From assembly GCA_900546315.1 (NCBI GenBank), contig URCP01000074.1, positions 1 to 14,527 of the forward strand: 14,527 nt of DNA. The letters run 5' to 3'. The notes under the pieces were generated by a model. The model worked only from the letters and a program-made list of their open reading frames with translations, searched no databases and had not been told where the DNA came from. This document shows, piece by piece, positions 7,193 through 14,527 of this stretch. How positions within the stretch are numbered: position 1 is the stretch's first letter; each line of letters starts with the position of its first letter. The stretch comes from an uncultured Eubacteriales bacterium. Its GTDB lineage: Bacteria; Bacillota; Clostridia; Oscillospirales; CAG-272. A program made the translations under genes and the position numbers.

Positions 7193-7592
7193 AAAGGAAC
7201 GCTCGCGGCTGATAGCGGAGCGGACGTCCATACTTAAACGCGAGAGGGCAAGAAGACGCCGGATAATCACAGACGCTGTGTCAGCCGCTGTCTGTGTCGT
7301 GATTATTGTTCTGCTTGGCGTTCTTATGCCGTCGGCGGCTCCGGGCGTCGATCCGGACAGAATCAGCGCCTCCGTCGGCGTCGCCGGGGCGGCGGGAATG
7401 ATTACAGGGCGCGCGTGGATCGGGTATGTGTTCATGGGGGTGCTTTCCTTCCTGCTCGGCGTATGCCTGACGATATTTCTATACAGGCTTAAGGACAGGC
7501 ATCGGACAGACCTGAGCCGGAATGACCGCGGGGACGCTGACGGCGCGGGAGAAAACGAAAAGAAGGAGCAGAAAAAAGACGATGAATTTTGA
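7182..7592 (+). CDS. Small two-TM membrane protein, candidate sigma regulator
   Basis: I do not recognise a named family. From ATG 7182 the protein has 136 residues: a very basic cytoplasmic N-terminus with RERARRRR near residues 20-27, TM1 at about 28-49, an outside loop of about 29 residues, TM2 at about 79-101, and a highly charged C-terminal tail rich in K, E and D. By the positive-inside rule both ends are cytoplasmic. The start overlaps the end of the sigma gene by 11 nt, with AGGAGG at 7164-7169, so it is probably translationally coupled to it. Position suggests an anti-sigma or membrane sensor, but no zinc anti-sigma motif (HxxxCxxC) is present. It shares layout and the FxxGxxLTxxxxRL pattern of TM2 with the protein at 8979-9338. 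An upstream TTG at 7161 or ATG at 7170 would add 4-7 residues. Confidence 0.78.
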   Translation: MRTEKERSRLIAERTSILKRERARRRRIITDAVSAAVCVVIIVLLGVLMPSAAPGVDPDRISASVGVAGAAGMITGRAWIGYVFMGVLSFLLGVCLTIFLYRLKDRHRTDLSRNDRGDADGAGENEKKEQKKDDEF

Positions 7593-8151
7593 GGTCATCG
7601 ACAACCTCTTTCAGGCCGTTCTGCTCGGCGTTATGTCAGCGGCGGCGCTTGCGGCCGGGCTCAGACGCGGGAGCAGGAAGTGCATGATTCTCGCGTTCGC
7701 GTACGCGTGCTTCACTATGGGAACGCTCTATTATCTTCTTTATATCGTGATCATCGGGAATAATCCGAAGGTGTTCTATGTGGCGGAGGCGTCATGGCTC
7801 GCTTCTTATCTGTTTTTTCTCTCGCTCCAGATAATGCGGTGCGACGGGATGAAGGTGAGACTCAGACCTCTGCCGCTCATACCGGCGGCTGGGGTAGGCG
7901 TCAGTATAGTGCTGTGCGGGATATTCGGTCCCTCGGTGATTATGTCGGTTCTTTTCGCGCTGACCGCGGGAGGGGTACTGTATCTGTCGATCTTCAGACT
8001 GGCGGGCGGCGGAAAGAACAAATACACTGACGCCGTCATGATCGCGTCGGTCGTGCTTCAGGTGGCGCTCTACGACATCTCGGATTTCACACATGATTAC
8101 ACGAGGTTCTGCCCGTACTTCGCGGTTGATATACTTCTGCCGCAGACATAG
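7582..8151 (+). CDS. Polytopic membrane protein, probably truncated by an amber codon
   Basis: The function is not recognised. The 189-residue product is almost entirely hydrophobic, with about six TM segments and a seventh begun at its end (FAVDILL). The start is ATG 7582, overlapping the previous gene by 11 nt, with AAGGAG at 7563-7568. An upstream in-frame start at 7522 lies deep inside the previous gene and was not chosen. The reading frame stops at TAG 8149-8151, but the same frame continues for 17 more codons with a hydrophobic then charged sequence, SALLTVTLVEERR, before a second TAG at 8203-8205. That segment would complete a seventh TM helix and a cytoplasmic anchor, so the first TAG looks like a nonsense change or a readthrough site. 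Its place between a sigma gene and a PrsW gene suggests a sensor or partner of the protease. Confidence 0.72.
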   Translation: MNFEVIDNLFQAVLLGVMSAAALAAGLRRGSRKCMILAFAYACFTMGTLYYLLYIVIIGNNPKVFYVAEASWLASYLFFLSLQIMRCDGMKVRLRPLPLIPAAGVGVSIVLCGIFGPSVIMSVLFALTAGGVLYLSIFRLAGGGKNKYTDAVMIASVVLQVALYDISDFTHDYTRFCPYFAVDILLPQT

Positions 8152-8205
8152 TCGGCGCTTCTGACGGTGACTCTTGTGGAGGAACGGAGAGTAACCCATA
8201 CATAG
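8149..8205 (+). other. In-frame amber codon and coding-like continuation of the multi-TM gene
   Basis: After TAG 8149-8151 the frame of the preceding gene stays open until TAG 8203-8205. It encodes SALLTVTLVEERRVTHT, which fits the missing half of a TM helix plus a basic end. With readthrough the protein would be 207 residues and its stop would overlap the proposed ATA start of the PrsW gene (ATAG at 8202-8205), giving an ordinary operon junction. Confidence 0.55.
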
Positions 8206-8852
8206 AGAATGTTTACATCTGCATTGCGATACCGCTGATATTGTCAATGCTGTTCACAAGGGGACGGGCGAGATCGTTTACTGTCTTCGTCACGATCGGA
8301 ATGACGGTCAGTCTGCTGTCGGCGTATGTCAGCGGGTTCTTCATGAGCGCGCTCGGGGCTGACGCTGTCATATCGGCGATTGAGATAACACCGGTGTCGG
8401 AAGAGGTCATGAAGCTGCTCCCGACGCTCTTCTGGTTCCTGATCTACGAGCCGGACATCAGAAAGCTGCCGGATGTGGCGATCGGGATCGCGGTAGGGTT
8501 CGCGACCTTCGAGAATGTGTGTTTTCTCGCGGAGAACGGAGCGGAGGATATAAGATTCGTGCTCATACGCGGGATTTCGGCGGGGGCGCTGCATATTCTC
8601 TGCGGGATTATGACCGGTTTCGGGCTGTCCGTGGTGTTCAGGCAGCGATGGCTGGCGCTGACCGGCACGGTCGGGATACTCGGGTTCTGCATCGGGTTCC
8701 ACGCGATATATAATCTGCTCATCACGGCGGAGGGAGCTTGGCGGGTGGCGGGATATCTGCTGCCGTCGGTGATGATTGTTGTTCTGGGTGTTGTCGGGCG
8801 GTTCGCCCCGAGGCTTGAGGAGCGGTTCGCTCACGGAAAACAGATTTTTTGA
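8202..8852 (+). CDS. PrsW-family glutamic-type intramembrane protease
   Basis: This is a polytopic membrane protease of the PrsW type (MEROPS M82-like). In B. subtilis PrsW makes the first cut in the anti-sigma factor RsiW and so frees SigW. Visible family motifs, counted from ATA 8202, are the EExxK site SEEVMK (Glu67, Glu68, Lys71), FATFENVCF, a His within a TM helix (GALHILCGIMTG), and GFHAIYN near the end. The standard start codons (TTG 8241, ATG 8247) have no ribosome-binding site and would cut off most of a TM helix, VYICIAIPLIL. That helix is in frame upstream, just after ATA 8202, and GGAGG (8178-8182) and GGAGAG (8186-8191) lie before it. I therefore place the start at ATA 8202. About seven TM segments in 216 residues. 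The likely substrate is one of the two-TM proteins or the multi-TM protein nearby; that is inference. Confidence 0.85.
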   Translation: MENVYICIAIPLILSMLFTRGRARSFTVFVTIGMTVSLLSAYVSGFFMSALGADAVISAIEITPVSEEVMKLLPTLFWFLIYEPDIRKLPDVAIGIAVGFATFENVCFLAENGAEDIRFVLIRGISAGALHILCGIMTGFGLSVVFRQRWLALTGTVGILGFCIGFHAIYNLLITAEGAWRVAGYLLPSVMIVVLGVVGRFAPRLEERFAHGKQIF

Positions 8853-8881
8853 GACTGCGAAAAGCGGTCTCAATTTTTTTT
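8849..8881 (+). terminator. Intrinsic terminator after the PrsW gene
   Basis: A 10-bp stem (8849-8858 with 8864-8873, one T-G pair) with loop GAAAA is followed by eight T (8874-8881). The stop codon of the PrsW gene (8850-8852) is inside the stem. It separates the sigma operon from the surface-protein operon. Confidence 0.92.
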
Positions 8882-8919
8882 GCGGAAAAGTGGAAGGAAA
8901 TTCAAAAAGATGTATTTTA

Positions 8920-8945
8920 TATAACAGTGAGACGCGTCCGGCGTC
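8920..8945 (+). promoter_or_regulatory. Possible ECF-type promoter of the surface-protein operon
   Basis: TATAAC (8920-8925), a 16-nt gap and CGTC (8942-8945) match the layout of the element at 6549-6574 (TAAC, 16 nt, CGT in both). It lies 33 nt before the ATG at 8979. TATAAC could alternatively be a SigA -10 box, but I see no -35 hexamer at 17 nt. If the nearby sigma factor recognises it, it would control the surface protein. Confidence 0.35.
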
Positions 8946-8978
8946 AGAAATAAAGCGATAAAACGAAAGGGGATTTTT

Positions 8979-9338
8979 ATGGCCGGACAGACAGACTCCC
9001 GCGCAAAGGAGATAAAACGCCGCGCGCGGAAATACAGGCGAAAACGTGAGAACCGGTCGCTCGTGACTCTCGCGTCGCTCGCGGTCATCCTGATGACTGG
9101 GATAATCGCGCTGATAGCGGGGACAGGCGGCGGAACAGTCAGCACCGACGGCGGGTACGGGTCGCTTGTACTGAGAAGCGGCGCGGGGCTGTACGTTGTG
9201 GTCGGCGTCGCGGCTTTCACGGCGGGGATGGCGCTGACGCTCGTGTGCGTGCGGCTGTCGGACGCGGGAAAGGCACGGAAGAAGAAAACGATTGCGGCTG
9301 AGACGTCGTGGGACGCTCAGGGAAAGGGAAAATCATGA
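8979..9338 (+). CDS. Small two-TM membrane protein, paralogue of the 7182-7592 product
   Basis: This 119-residue protein of unrecognised family has a strongly basic cytoplasmic N-terminus (KRRARKYRRKR, residues 13-23), TM1 at about 28-47, a Gly-rich outside loop of about 23 residues, TM2 at about 71-91 and a basic tail. The layout, the loop length and the TM2 pattern FxxGxxLTxxxxRL match the two-TM protein next to the sigma gene, so the two are probably paralogues or a recurring partner family. AAAGGGGA at 8966-8973 is a good ribosome-binding site for ATG 8979. Its stop overlaps the start of the giant exported protein as ATGA, indicating tight coupling. It may be a membrane partner, export helper or protease substrate for that protein; none of this is shown directly. 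Confidence 0.82.
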   Translation: MAGQTDSRAKEIKRRARKYRRKRENRSLVTLASLAVILMTGIIALIAGTGGGTVSTDGGYGSLVLRSGAGLYVVVGVAAFTAGMALTLVCVRLSDAGKARKKKTIAAETSWDAQGKGKS

Positions 9339-12300
9339 AAAAACGGATACTCAGCGCGCTCATCGCACTCTGTATGCTCATGTCATTTTTACCGACGGGC
9401 ATAATGGCGTATGACACGAGAGAGGAAGAGCTTGCCGCGAGATATGAGGAGATGCTCGATCTCGGGCTCATCGACGAGGACGGAGCGCTCATCGAGAATA
9501 ACGCGTTCCGGCTTGACGACGGGACGGGTTTCGACACGCTCAGCGCGCTTGAAGAGTGGATGAACACCCTTAGCGAGAGCGACGCGGACATTGTCGTCAC
9601 GGTTGTCTCAACCGGAAAATCGGCGAGCGTCGCGGAGATCGCTCAGGCACTCTCGATTGAGAGGGAGATCTCGGAGATCGCGGAACAGCTGAATACGCTC
9701 GCGAGCGGGAACGTGGGGGCGACGCGGACTCCGATGAGCTATGTTTCGCCAAGGCATGGGCTTAACCTTGATATTGATAAGAGCGTAAATGGAGATATAC
9801 TGACACTCGAAGTGTCTCTCTGGAACACTTCCGGCAAGTATCAGCTTTGGGGGGATGACGAGACGATCACGATTGAGGCGGGGCTGTTCGCGGATGTATT
9901 CGGCAGTGGCGGCAGGCTGCCTGAGCTGAGACCGGACAATTCGAGCGGTATACAGCCGAGTCTGAACAGATATGGAACATACACCTTCACAAATGATGTC
10001 GACACGCTTATCTTTGAGCTCGATCTCTCGAAGGTGCGGGATAACTATCTGAAGAAAATGCGCACCGATCTCTGGGGCGGCGCGGAGGCTTTTATGTTCT
10101 CCTGCCGCGTCACCGATGGCGCGAAAAAACAGTCGAAGCAGTATATCTTCGCGATATCTCCTGCCGCTGAAAATAACTCAACTCTTAATTATATGGGTGA
10201 GCTGCAACCCGCTATTTGGGTCAACAGCACAACCCGCCAGCCGTATTCGCTGAACGCGGGCGATGTAATGTCAAAGACGACTATCGACGGTAAGAGCTAT
10301 TACAAGACAAATATGCTGCCGATAATATCGCGAAATGACAGTATCGGCGGCGACTGGATGAACGCGTTCAACACCGCGCACAGGCTCGGCGTCGGGGATT
10401 ATGAAACTCCGACCGTTGAGTTTTCGGATGTCACGTTCGTGTTGAGCTGTGTTAAATCACAGATCGCGGATAAGGGCAATATTCTTTATTATTACGACAG
10501 TTTGAACAGTTTCGTCGGCATGGGCGGCACGATGCGCCACTATGAATCAGGTTCACAAGTACAAAATGATAAAGAATATCTGGAACGTGTTGCCGCGACG
10601 GTATACGGCAGCTGGGATTATACACAGGATACGGAGTTGTATAAATATTATCTCAGCCTCGGCAGTCTCAGCGCCCATCACACAAGAGACGCCCTCGCCG
10701 TGCGCGGGATACAGGTTCCGCTCAACACACTGAGCACGAGCGACGCGACAGAATCAACAGAATGGTATCTCAGCGCCGACTTGTACAGTGGGGACTTGTC
10801 GTTTGAGAAAATCTGCTTCCCCGGAACCATGTCGCTTGTCGACACGACCGCTCCGACTATCAAGGCGATAACGGTTCCGTCCGGAACGTATTACCCGGGA
10901 GATCTTGTACCGATTTTTGTTGAGTTCAGTGAGCCGGTTTATGGTGATTACGAGCTTGTTCTCGCGGATGGGTCAACCTTGAAGTCCGCCGAGAGCGTCG
11001 GCGCGGCGCATATCGGAACGATCGACCGCGCGACCGACATTGTCGCGTCTTTCCGCACATTCTATTATGAGGTGAAGGAAGTTGACAACACCGCCATATA
11101 TGTAAAAGGCATAGAGGGCGTTTCGGACAATTGCAAGGACGTCCGCGGGAACGCTTTCAAGCATGACGCCGGGGATTATCAGGAGTTTTCCACGACGCTC
11201 GAGGACGGTGAGCTTGTCTCCTGCCGTCCGGAGGACAGTATCAGTTATATCGAAACCGGAGCAGCGTTCTTTACCGAGACGACTGTCAGAGTGATTCTGA
11301 AGGACAATGAAGCATACAAGCAGCTCTGGAGCGACTGGAACCGCACGGAGGCGGAAGAGCGTGATTTCACGGTCGGTCTCGTCATCGACTGGGACATAAA
11401 TAATCCCGTCCCGCTCACGGTCGGCGAGTACAACGGCAAGCTCTGCCTCGAGGGGAAAGTGAAGCTCGACCCGGTTGACAGCTTTACAAGTCATACCGTC
11501 GAGATCTGTATCGACGGGAAGATTGTCTATGGTGAGAATTATTATAACACAACTCTGTTTCAGAATGCCATAGTCAAAGCGGACTCGTCCGCCTACACCA
11601 TCTCCTGCGCAAACTGGCCGTCCGGCACGGAAAATATCGTGTTCATCGACGACATCGCCACCGCGACGATAAACGCGAAATCAAACGATAAGGAAATTTC
11701 GTTCTCCGACCCTGATCAGTTCTACTGGGTCTGCTCTAATCCGAACGTAATTTCGCTGTACACCACCGCGGTGGGTGAGGACAACCTGACGCTCGCGTCT
11801 TCGCCGAGCGTAGGCATCATCGCGAATAATATTGGAACCGCAGAGATATATCTCATGGCGAAGAACGGCAGCAGCGACACGAAGACGCACACTGAAGCGT
11901 CGAACAAGATCACTGTCACCGTCAAGGACGGCGGCAGACCGAGCCTTCTGTTCCCGACCGGAGCGAACACCGTTTTCGCGAGACAGGGCAATGATCAGAA
12001 GATGAACTTCGCGTCGAATCTCAGTAATTATGAGCCGAAGGACGGGAAAATCAACGCTGAACTCAAGGACGCCGACGGAAATACCGTCTGGACGGCTGAA
12101 CTTGACCGCACCGCGACCTCGCTGACTGTTCCCGGGGATAAGCTCACACAGATTTCGAGCGGTGATACTCCTTCGTATACGCTGAATCTCTCGGCTGTCG
12201 CCACGGTCGACGGGAAAGATATTCCGCTCAGTACATCCGCGAAGATAATCGTCCGCTCGAAGCCCGCGGCGATAACTCTTGTCGGTCTCGATAACCCGCA

Positions 12301-14527
12301 GTTTGTCGCGGGGAATGAGATATCCTTCGGCTGGATTATCGAGAACTTCGACCTTGAAAACAACCGGGGGACCTGCGAGTTCTCACTCGCGGTCGAAAAG
12401 GACGGAAAAGTCATCAAGCAGATGGACAAAGCCGGGAACGGCGACGGGCAGACATATTCCGGAAGCATCGCCTTCACTCCGGAAACTCCCGCGAAACTGA
12501 AAGACTACTACATCGTGACCGCGAAGGCGAAGAACAGCTCCGACCCGACATGGAGCACTGCGTCCTGCACGATCGTCGTATACAAGGACGGCGCACTCGA
12601 AATTCTTGTCGGCGGGAGGTCTGTCGATGAGACGACGCTTGAAAACACGATCACCGACACCGCGACGAGCACCGCTCCGACTGTTGTCAATCACGACGGC
12701 GAGACCTTCGACGGTCTCACGAGCGCTTACGCTATAGCGAAGCTCAGAAGCGAGCTCGGACTGCTCGAGACCATCAGCATAAACTACTCAGACTACGACT
12801 GGAGCACATTGAACGACTCGATCAGGTGGAGCACGACCACCGGTCAGGGCACAGAAATCACAAGCGAGCTCGACAGAGCCGTCACGGTCAATTACCGCCG
12901 CGGCAGCGTCTTTGAGCCGCTCGAAAGGTTCTCCTACACGAGCTACATACCGCAGATCGTCATGATGCTCTGCGGACTGCGCGACGGGACGAATATCGTC
13001 ACGGCTTCGCACGCGTCGCTCGACGGGCTTTCCGACAGCGTTCAGGTCAACGTGAACAGGCTGAAGGATCAGCTCTATCTCTTCCAGTTCACCCCGGCGG
13101 TGAAGACCGAGATATCCTATGAGGACAGTCTCGGCGTCACGCACACCGTTTACTCGAACGACGACGGCTCGCTCGCGCTCTATGAGCCGGACAGAATCGC
13201 GTCGGAAATCAGGTGCGCGAGCGTCTCTGACGACGGAACCTCTTATCGCGGAACGTTCTCAAATATCTCGCTGAAGAGCGGAGAGGGCGACGGGACGAAG
13301 GGCGAGCTCTACCCGCTGAACGCGCTTACCCTGCGTCTCGCGGCTACGGCTGAGATCACCCTCCTGAAGCCGGACGGAACGGCGCTCGCGAATACAGATG
13401 TGACCCTCCGCGGCGGCGTCTACCGCAACGACGTCTTCGCGGAATACCGCGACGACGCCTACTGCGAGACCGCGAGATTCGCGCGCGCGGCGGGCGAGAC
13501 CGCGAACCTCGACGGCAGACAGGACATGGTTTTCAGAACTGACAAGAACGGTGTGCTCAGAGTCCATATGGACCTTGAGCAGTTCACGAGCCGGAACGAT
13601 CCCGATCCGGTCGGCGTCGGCGATACGCTGAAATTCATCTTTGAGGTGCGCTTTGCCGACGGAACCTATTATCCCGAGCTTGTCACCGTGAACGGAAGCC
13701 TTTCTGTCCGCGACACGATGCGCTCCGGCGAGAATATCATCACTCTTGTGACGGCGGACATGGAAAAGCCGTTCATCGCCTCCGCCACGGTGGATTACTT
13801 CACCGGGCGCAAGATGAGCGTCAGATACCACACCGGCGTCGTCGGTCCGAGCTCCAACTACCCGGCGGCGAAGCTCGAGAACACTGTCATGCTCTGGGGC
13901 GTGGACGGCGTTTCAATGAACGACACCGGTTATTCGGCGGATCTGCGCTCTCAGGAGAACGCCGTGTCTATGCCCGGTCAGACGAAGATGACGGTCAGGG
14001 ATTCGTCCTATCCGTTTTCCTCGATACCGCTCGTGACGAACAGCGCGGTGATCGATTCGGACAGCTTTATCTACTACAGGGCGGAGAGGAAGACGCCGAT
14101 GGAGATCGCTCTCTACAGCGGCAACGGCACTCTCACGCGCACTCTCCCGCTGTCGTTCGGTCTTGTCGACATGAACGCTATCGAGAAGGTTGAGGACTCG
14201 CCGTCCCTGCTGTCTCTCATGGCGAATATCGGCATATACGGACGTGTCGGCGGCGCGGATACCGATTACGACATTGCCAACGCCGCGTCGGACGCCATCA
14301 TGAACGACGCGCTGACATTCCTGACAAAGCTCGGCGCGGAAGCGGGGCTTGTAAAGGCAGTCCTCCTGCCGACCGAGGATCCGACGAGATACACAGGTTA
14401 TCTCTGGACGGGAATCAACACGACAAAGCTCGAGGATCTGAACTACGACGACCACGGCATATCGCTTGAGCCCTCGTATTTCGGTCAGCACACAGACAGC
14501 TTCCTTGCGCAGGTGAACGACACCTTC
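9335..14527 (+). CDS. Giant exported surface protein, 5' part (runs off the window)
   Basis: The frame is open from ATG 9335 to the last base: 1731 codons with no stop found on reading through. A Sec signal peptide is clear: MKKR, a hydrophobic core of Leu, Ala and Met, then a probable cut near residues 25-26 after MA, before YDTREEE. A helical acidic region follows to about residue 130, then mostly beta-rich segments. One starting near residue 502 (TAPTIKAITVPSG, VEFSEPVYGDYEL) looks like a bacterial Ig-like/SbsA-type module. Another, at about residues 865-1090, has PxLLFP, KDGK and TVVVYKDG-like strands. A third, around residues 1340-1400, contains LLKPDGTALANTDVTL, which resembles a carboxypeptidase-regulatory-like fold. 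I see no catalytic motif, no SLH repeats and no LPxTG motif, but the C-terminus is missing. GGGAAAGGG gives a ribosome-binding site, and the start overlaps the previous stop by ATGA. The role is probably adhesion or cell-surface structure; the exact function is unknown. Confidence 0.85.
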   Translation, partial: MKKRILSALIALCMLMSFLPTGIMAYDTREEELAARYEEMLDLGLIDEDGALIENNAFRLDDGTGFDTLSALEEWMNTLSESDADIVVTVVSTGKSASVAEIAQALSIEREISEIAEQLNTLASGNVGATRTPMSYVSPRHGLNLDIDKSVNGDILTLEVSLWNTSGKYQLWGDDETITIEAGLFADVFGSGGRLPELRPDNSSGIQPSLNRYGTYTFTNDVDTLIFELDLSKVRDNYLKKMRTDLWGGAEAFMFSCRVTDGAKKQSKQYIFAISPAAENNSTLNYMGELQPAIWVNSTTRQPYSLNAGDVMSKTTIDGKSYYKTNMLPIISRNDSIGGDWMNAFNTAHRLGVGDYETPTVEFSDVTFVLSCVKSQIADKGNILYYYDSLNSFVGMGGTMRHYESGSQVQNDKEYLERVAATVYGSWDYTQDTELYKYYLSLGSLSAHHTRDALAVRGIQVPLNTLSTSDATESTEWYLSADLYSGDLSFEKICFPGTMSLVDTTAPTIKAITVPSGTYYPGDLVPIFVEFSEPVYGDYELVLADGSTLKSAESVGAAHIGTIDRATDIVASFRTFYYEVKEVDNTAIYVKGIEGVSDNCKDVRGNAFKHDAGDYQEFSTTLEDGELVSCRPEDSISYIETGAAFFTETTVRVILKDNEAYKQLWSDWNRTEAEERDFTVGLVIDWDINNPVPLTVGEYNGKLCLEGKVKLDPVDSFTSHTVEICIDGKIVYGENYYNTTLFQNAIVKADSSAYTISCANWPSGTENIVFIDDIATATINAKSNDKEISFSDPDQFYWVCSNPNVISLYTTAVGEDNLTLASSPSVGIIANNIGTAEIYLMAKNGSSDTKTHTEASNKITVTVKDGGRPSLLFPTGANTVFARQGNDQKMNFASNLSNYEPKDGKINAELKDADGNTVWTAELDRTATSLTVPGDKLTQISSGDTPSYTLNLSAVATVDGKDIPLSTSAKIIVRSKPAAITLVGLDNPQFVAGNEISFGWIIENFDLENNRGTCEFSLAVEKDGKVIKQMDKAGNGDGQTYSGSIAFTPETPAKLKDYYIVTAKAKNSSDPTWSTASCTIVVYKDGALEILVGGRSVDETTLENTITDTATSTAPTVVNHDGETFDGLTSAYAIAKLRSELGLLETISINYSDYDWSTLNDSIRWSTTTGQGTEITSELDRAVTVNYRRGSVFEPLERFSYTSYIPQIVMMLCGLRDGTNIVTASHASLDGLSDSVQVNVNRLKDQLYLFQFTPAVKTEISYEDSLGVTHTVYSNDDGSLALYEPDRIASEIRCASVSDDGTSYRGTFSNISLKSGEGDGTKGELYPLNALTLRLAATAEITLLKPDGTALANTDVTLRGGVYRNDVFAEYRDDAYCETARFARAAGETANLDGRQDMVFRTDKNGVLRVHMDLEQFTSRNDPDPVGVGDTLKFIFEVRFADGTYYPELVTVNGSLSVRDTMRSGENIITLVTADMEKPFIASATVDYFTGRKMSVRYHTGVVGPSSNYPAAKLENTVMLWGVDGVSMNDTGYSADLRSQENAVSMPGQTKMTVRDSSYPFSSIPLVTNSAVIDSDSFIYYRAERKTPMEIALYSGNGTLTRTLPLSFGLVDMNAIEKVEDSPSLLSLMANIGIYGRVGGADTDYDIANAASDAIMNDALTFLTKLGAEAGLVKAVLLPTEDPTRYTGYLWTGINTTKLEDLNYDDHGISLEPSYFGQHTDSFLAQVNDTF

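Noticed and set aside
8149..8205. Reassignment of TAG to a sense codon in this organism
   Set aside because: Only one internal TAG is seen, and the extended frame itself ends at TAG 8203-8205, which would then also have to be sense. A local nonsense or readthrough event is simpler.
13913..14491. Minus-strand open frames under the giant gene (also 10973-11494 and 13259-13831)
   Set aside because: All lie inside the continuous + strand frame of the exported protein and read as Arg/Val/Asp-rich shadows.
1..14527. CRISPR array, tRNA or rRNA gene, insertion sequence or phage gene
   Set aside because: No regularly spaced repeats, no tRNA-like cloverleaf with a CCA end, no rRNA signature and no transposase or integrase motifs were seen in any frame.

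Overview
The window looks like chromosomal DNA of a moderately high-GC member of the Bacillota, most likely class Clostridia. The support is a Gram-positive murE, Bacillota-style Shine-Dalgarno sequences, a PrsW protease and a very large Sec-secreted surface protein. This placement is inference from gene content; there is no rRNA in the window. All genes are on the + strand. The large minus-strand open frames are shadows caused by codon bias.

Region 1 (1-6489) is a five-gene transcription unit ending in a clear intrinsic terminator: a class-B asparagine synthetase, an ATP-grasp ligase of the D-aspartate-ligase type, an Asp/Glu racemase, a MurE ligase and a prephenate dehydrogenase. The first four fit a peptidoglycan job. 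The racemase would make a D-amino acid (D-Asp or D-Glu), the ATP-grasp enzyme would attach it, MurE would add the third stem residue (its DNPN motif does not match the diaminopimelate signature DNPR), and the AsnB-like enzyme would amidate a carboxylate. A short AT-rich region and a 21-C homopolymer precede asnB.

Region 2 (about 6490-8881) is a second unit with its own promoter(s) and terminator: an ECF-like sigma factor, a two-TM basic protein, a multi-TM protein and a PrsW-family intramembrane protease. In B. subtilis PrsW acts on the anti-sigma factor RsiW, so this arrangement suggests membrane-controlled sigma signalling. Three positions look damaged or deliberately weak. The best-placed start codon of the sigma gene and of the PrsW gene is ATA, and the multi-TM gene has an amber codon inside its last TM segment, with the reading frame continuing after it.

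Region 3 (about 8882-14527) is a third unit: a small two-TM protein related to the one in region 2, overlapping by ATGA with a giant exported protein. That protein is open for 1731 codons and runs off the window. The upstream regions of units 2 and 3 share a possible ECF promoter (TAAC, 16 nt, CGT), which would link the sigma factor to its own operon and to the surface protein. The whole of regions 2 and 3 reads as one candidate surface-protein regulatory system that I do not recognise as a described, named system.
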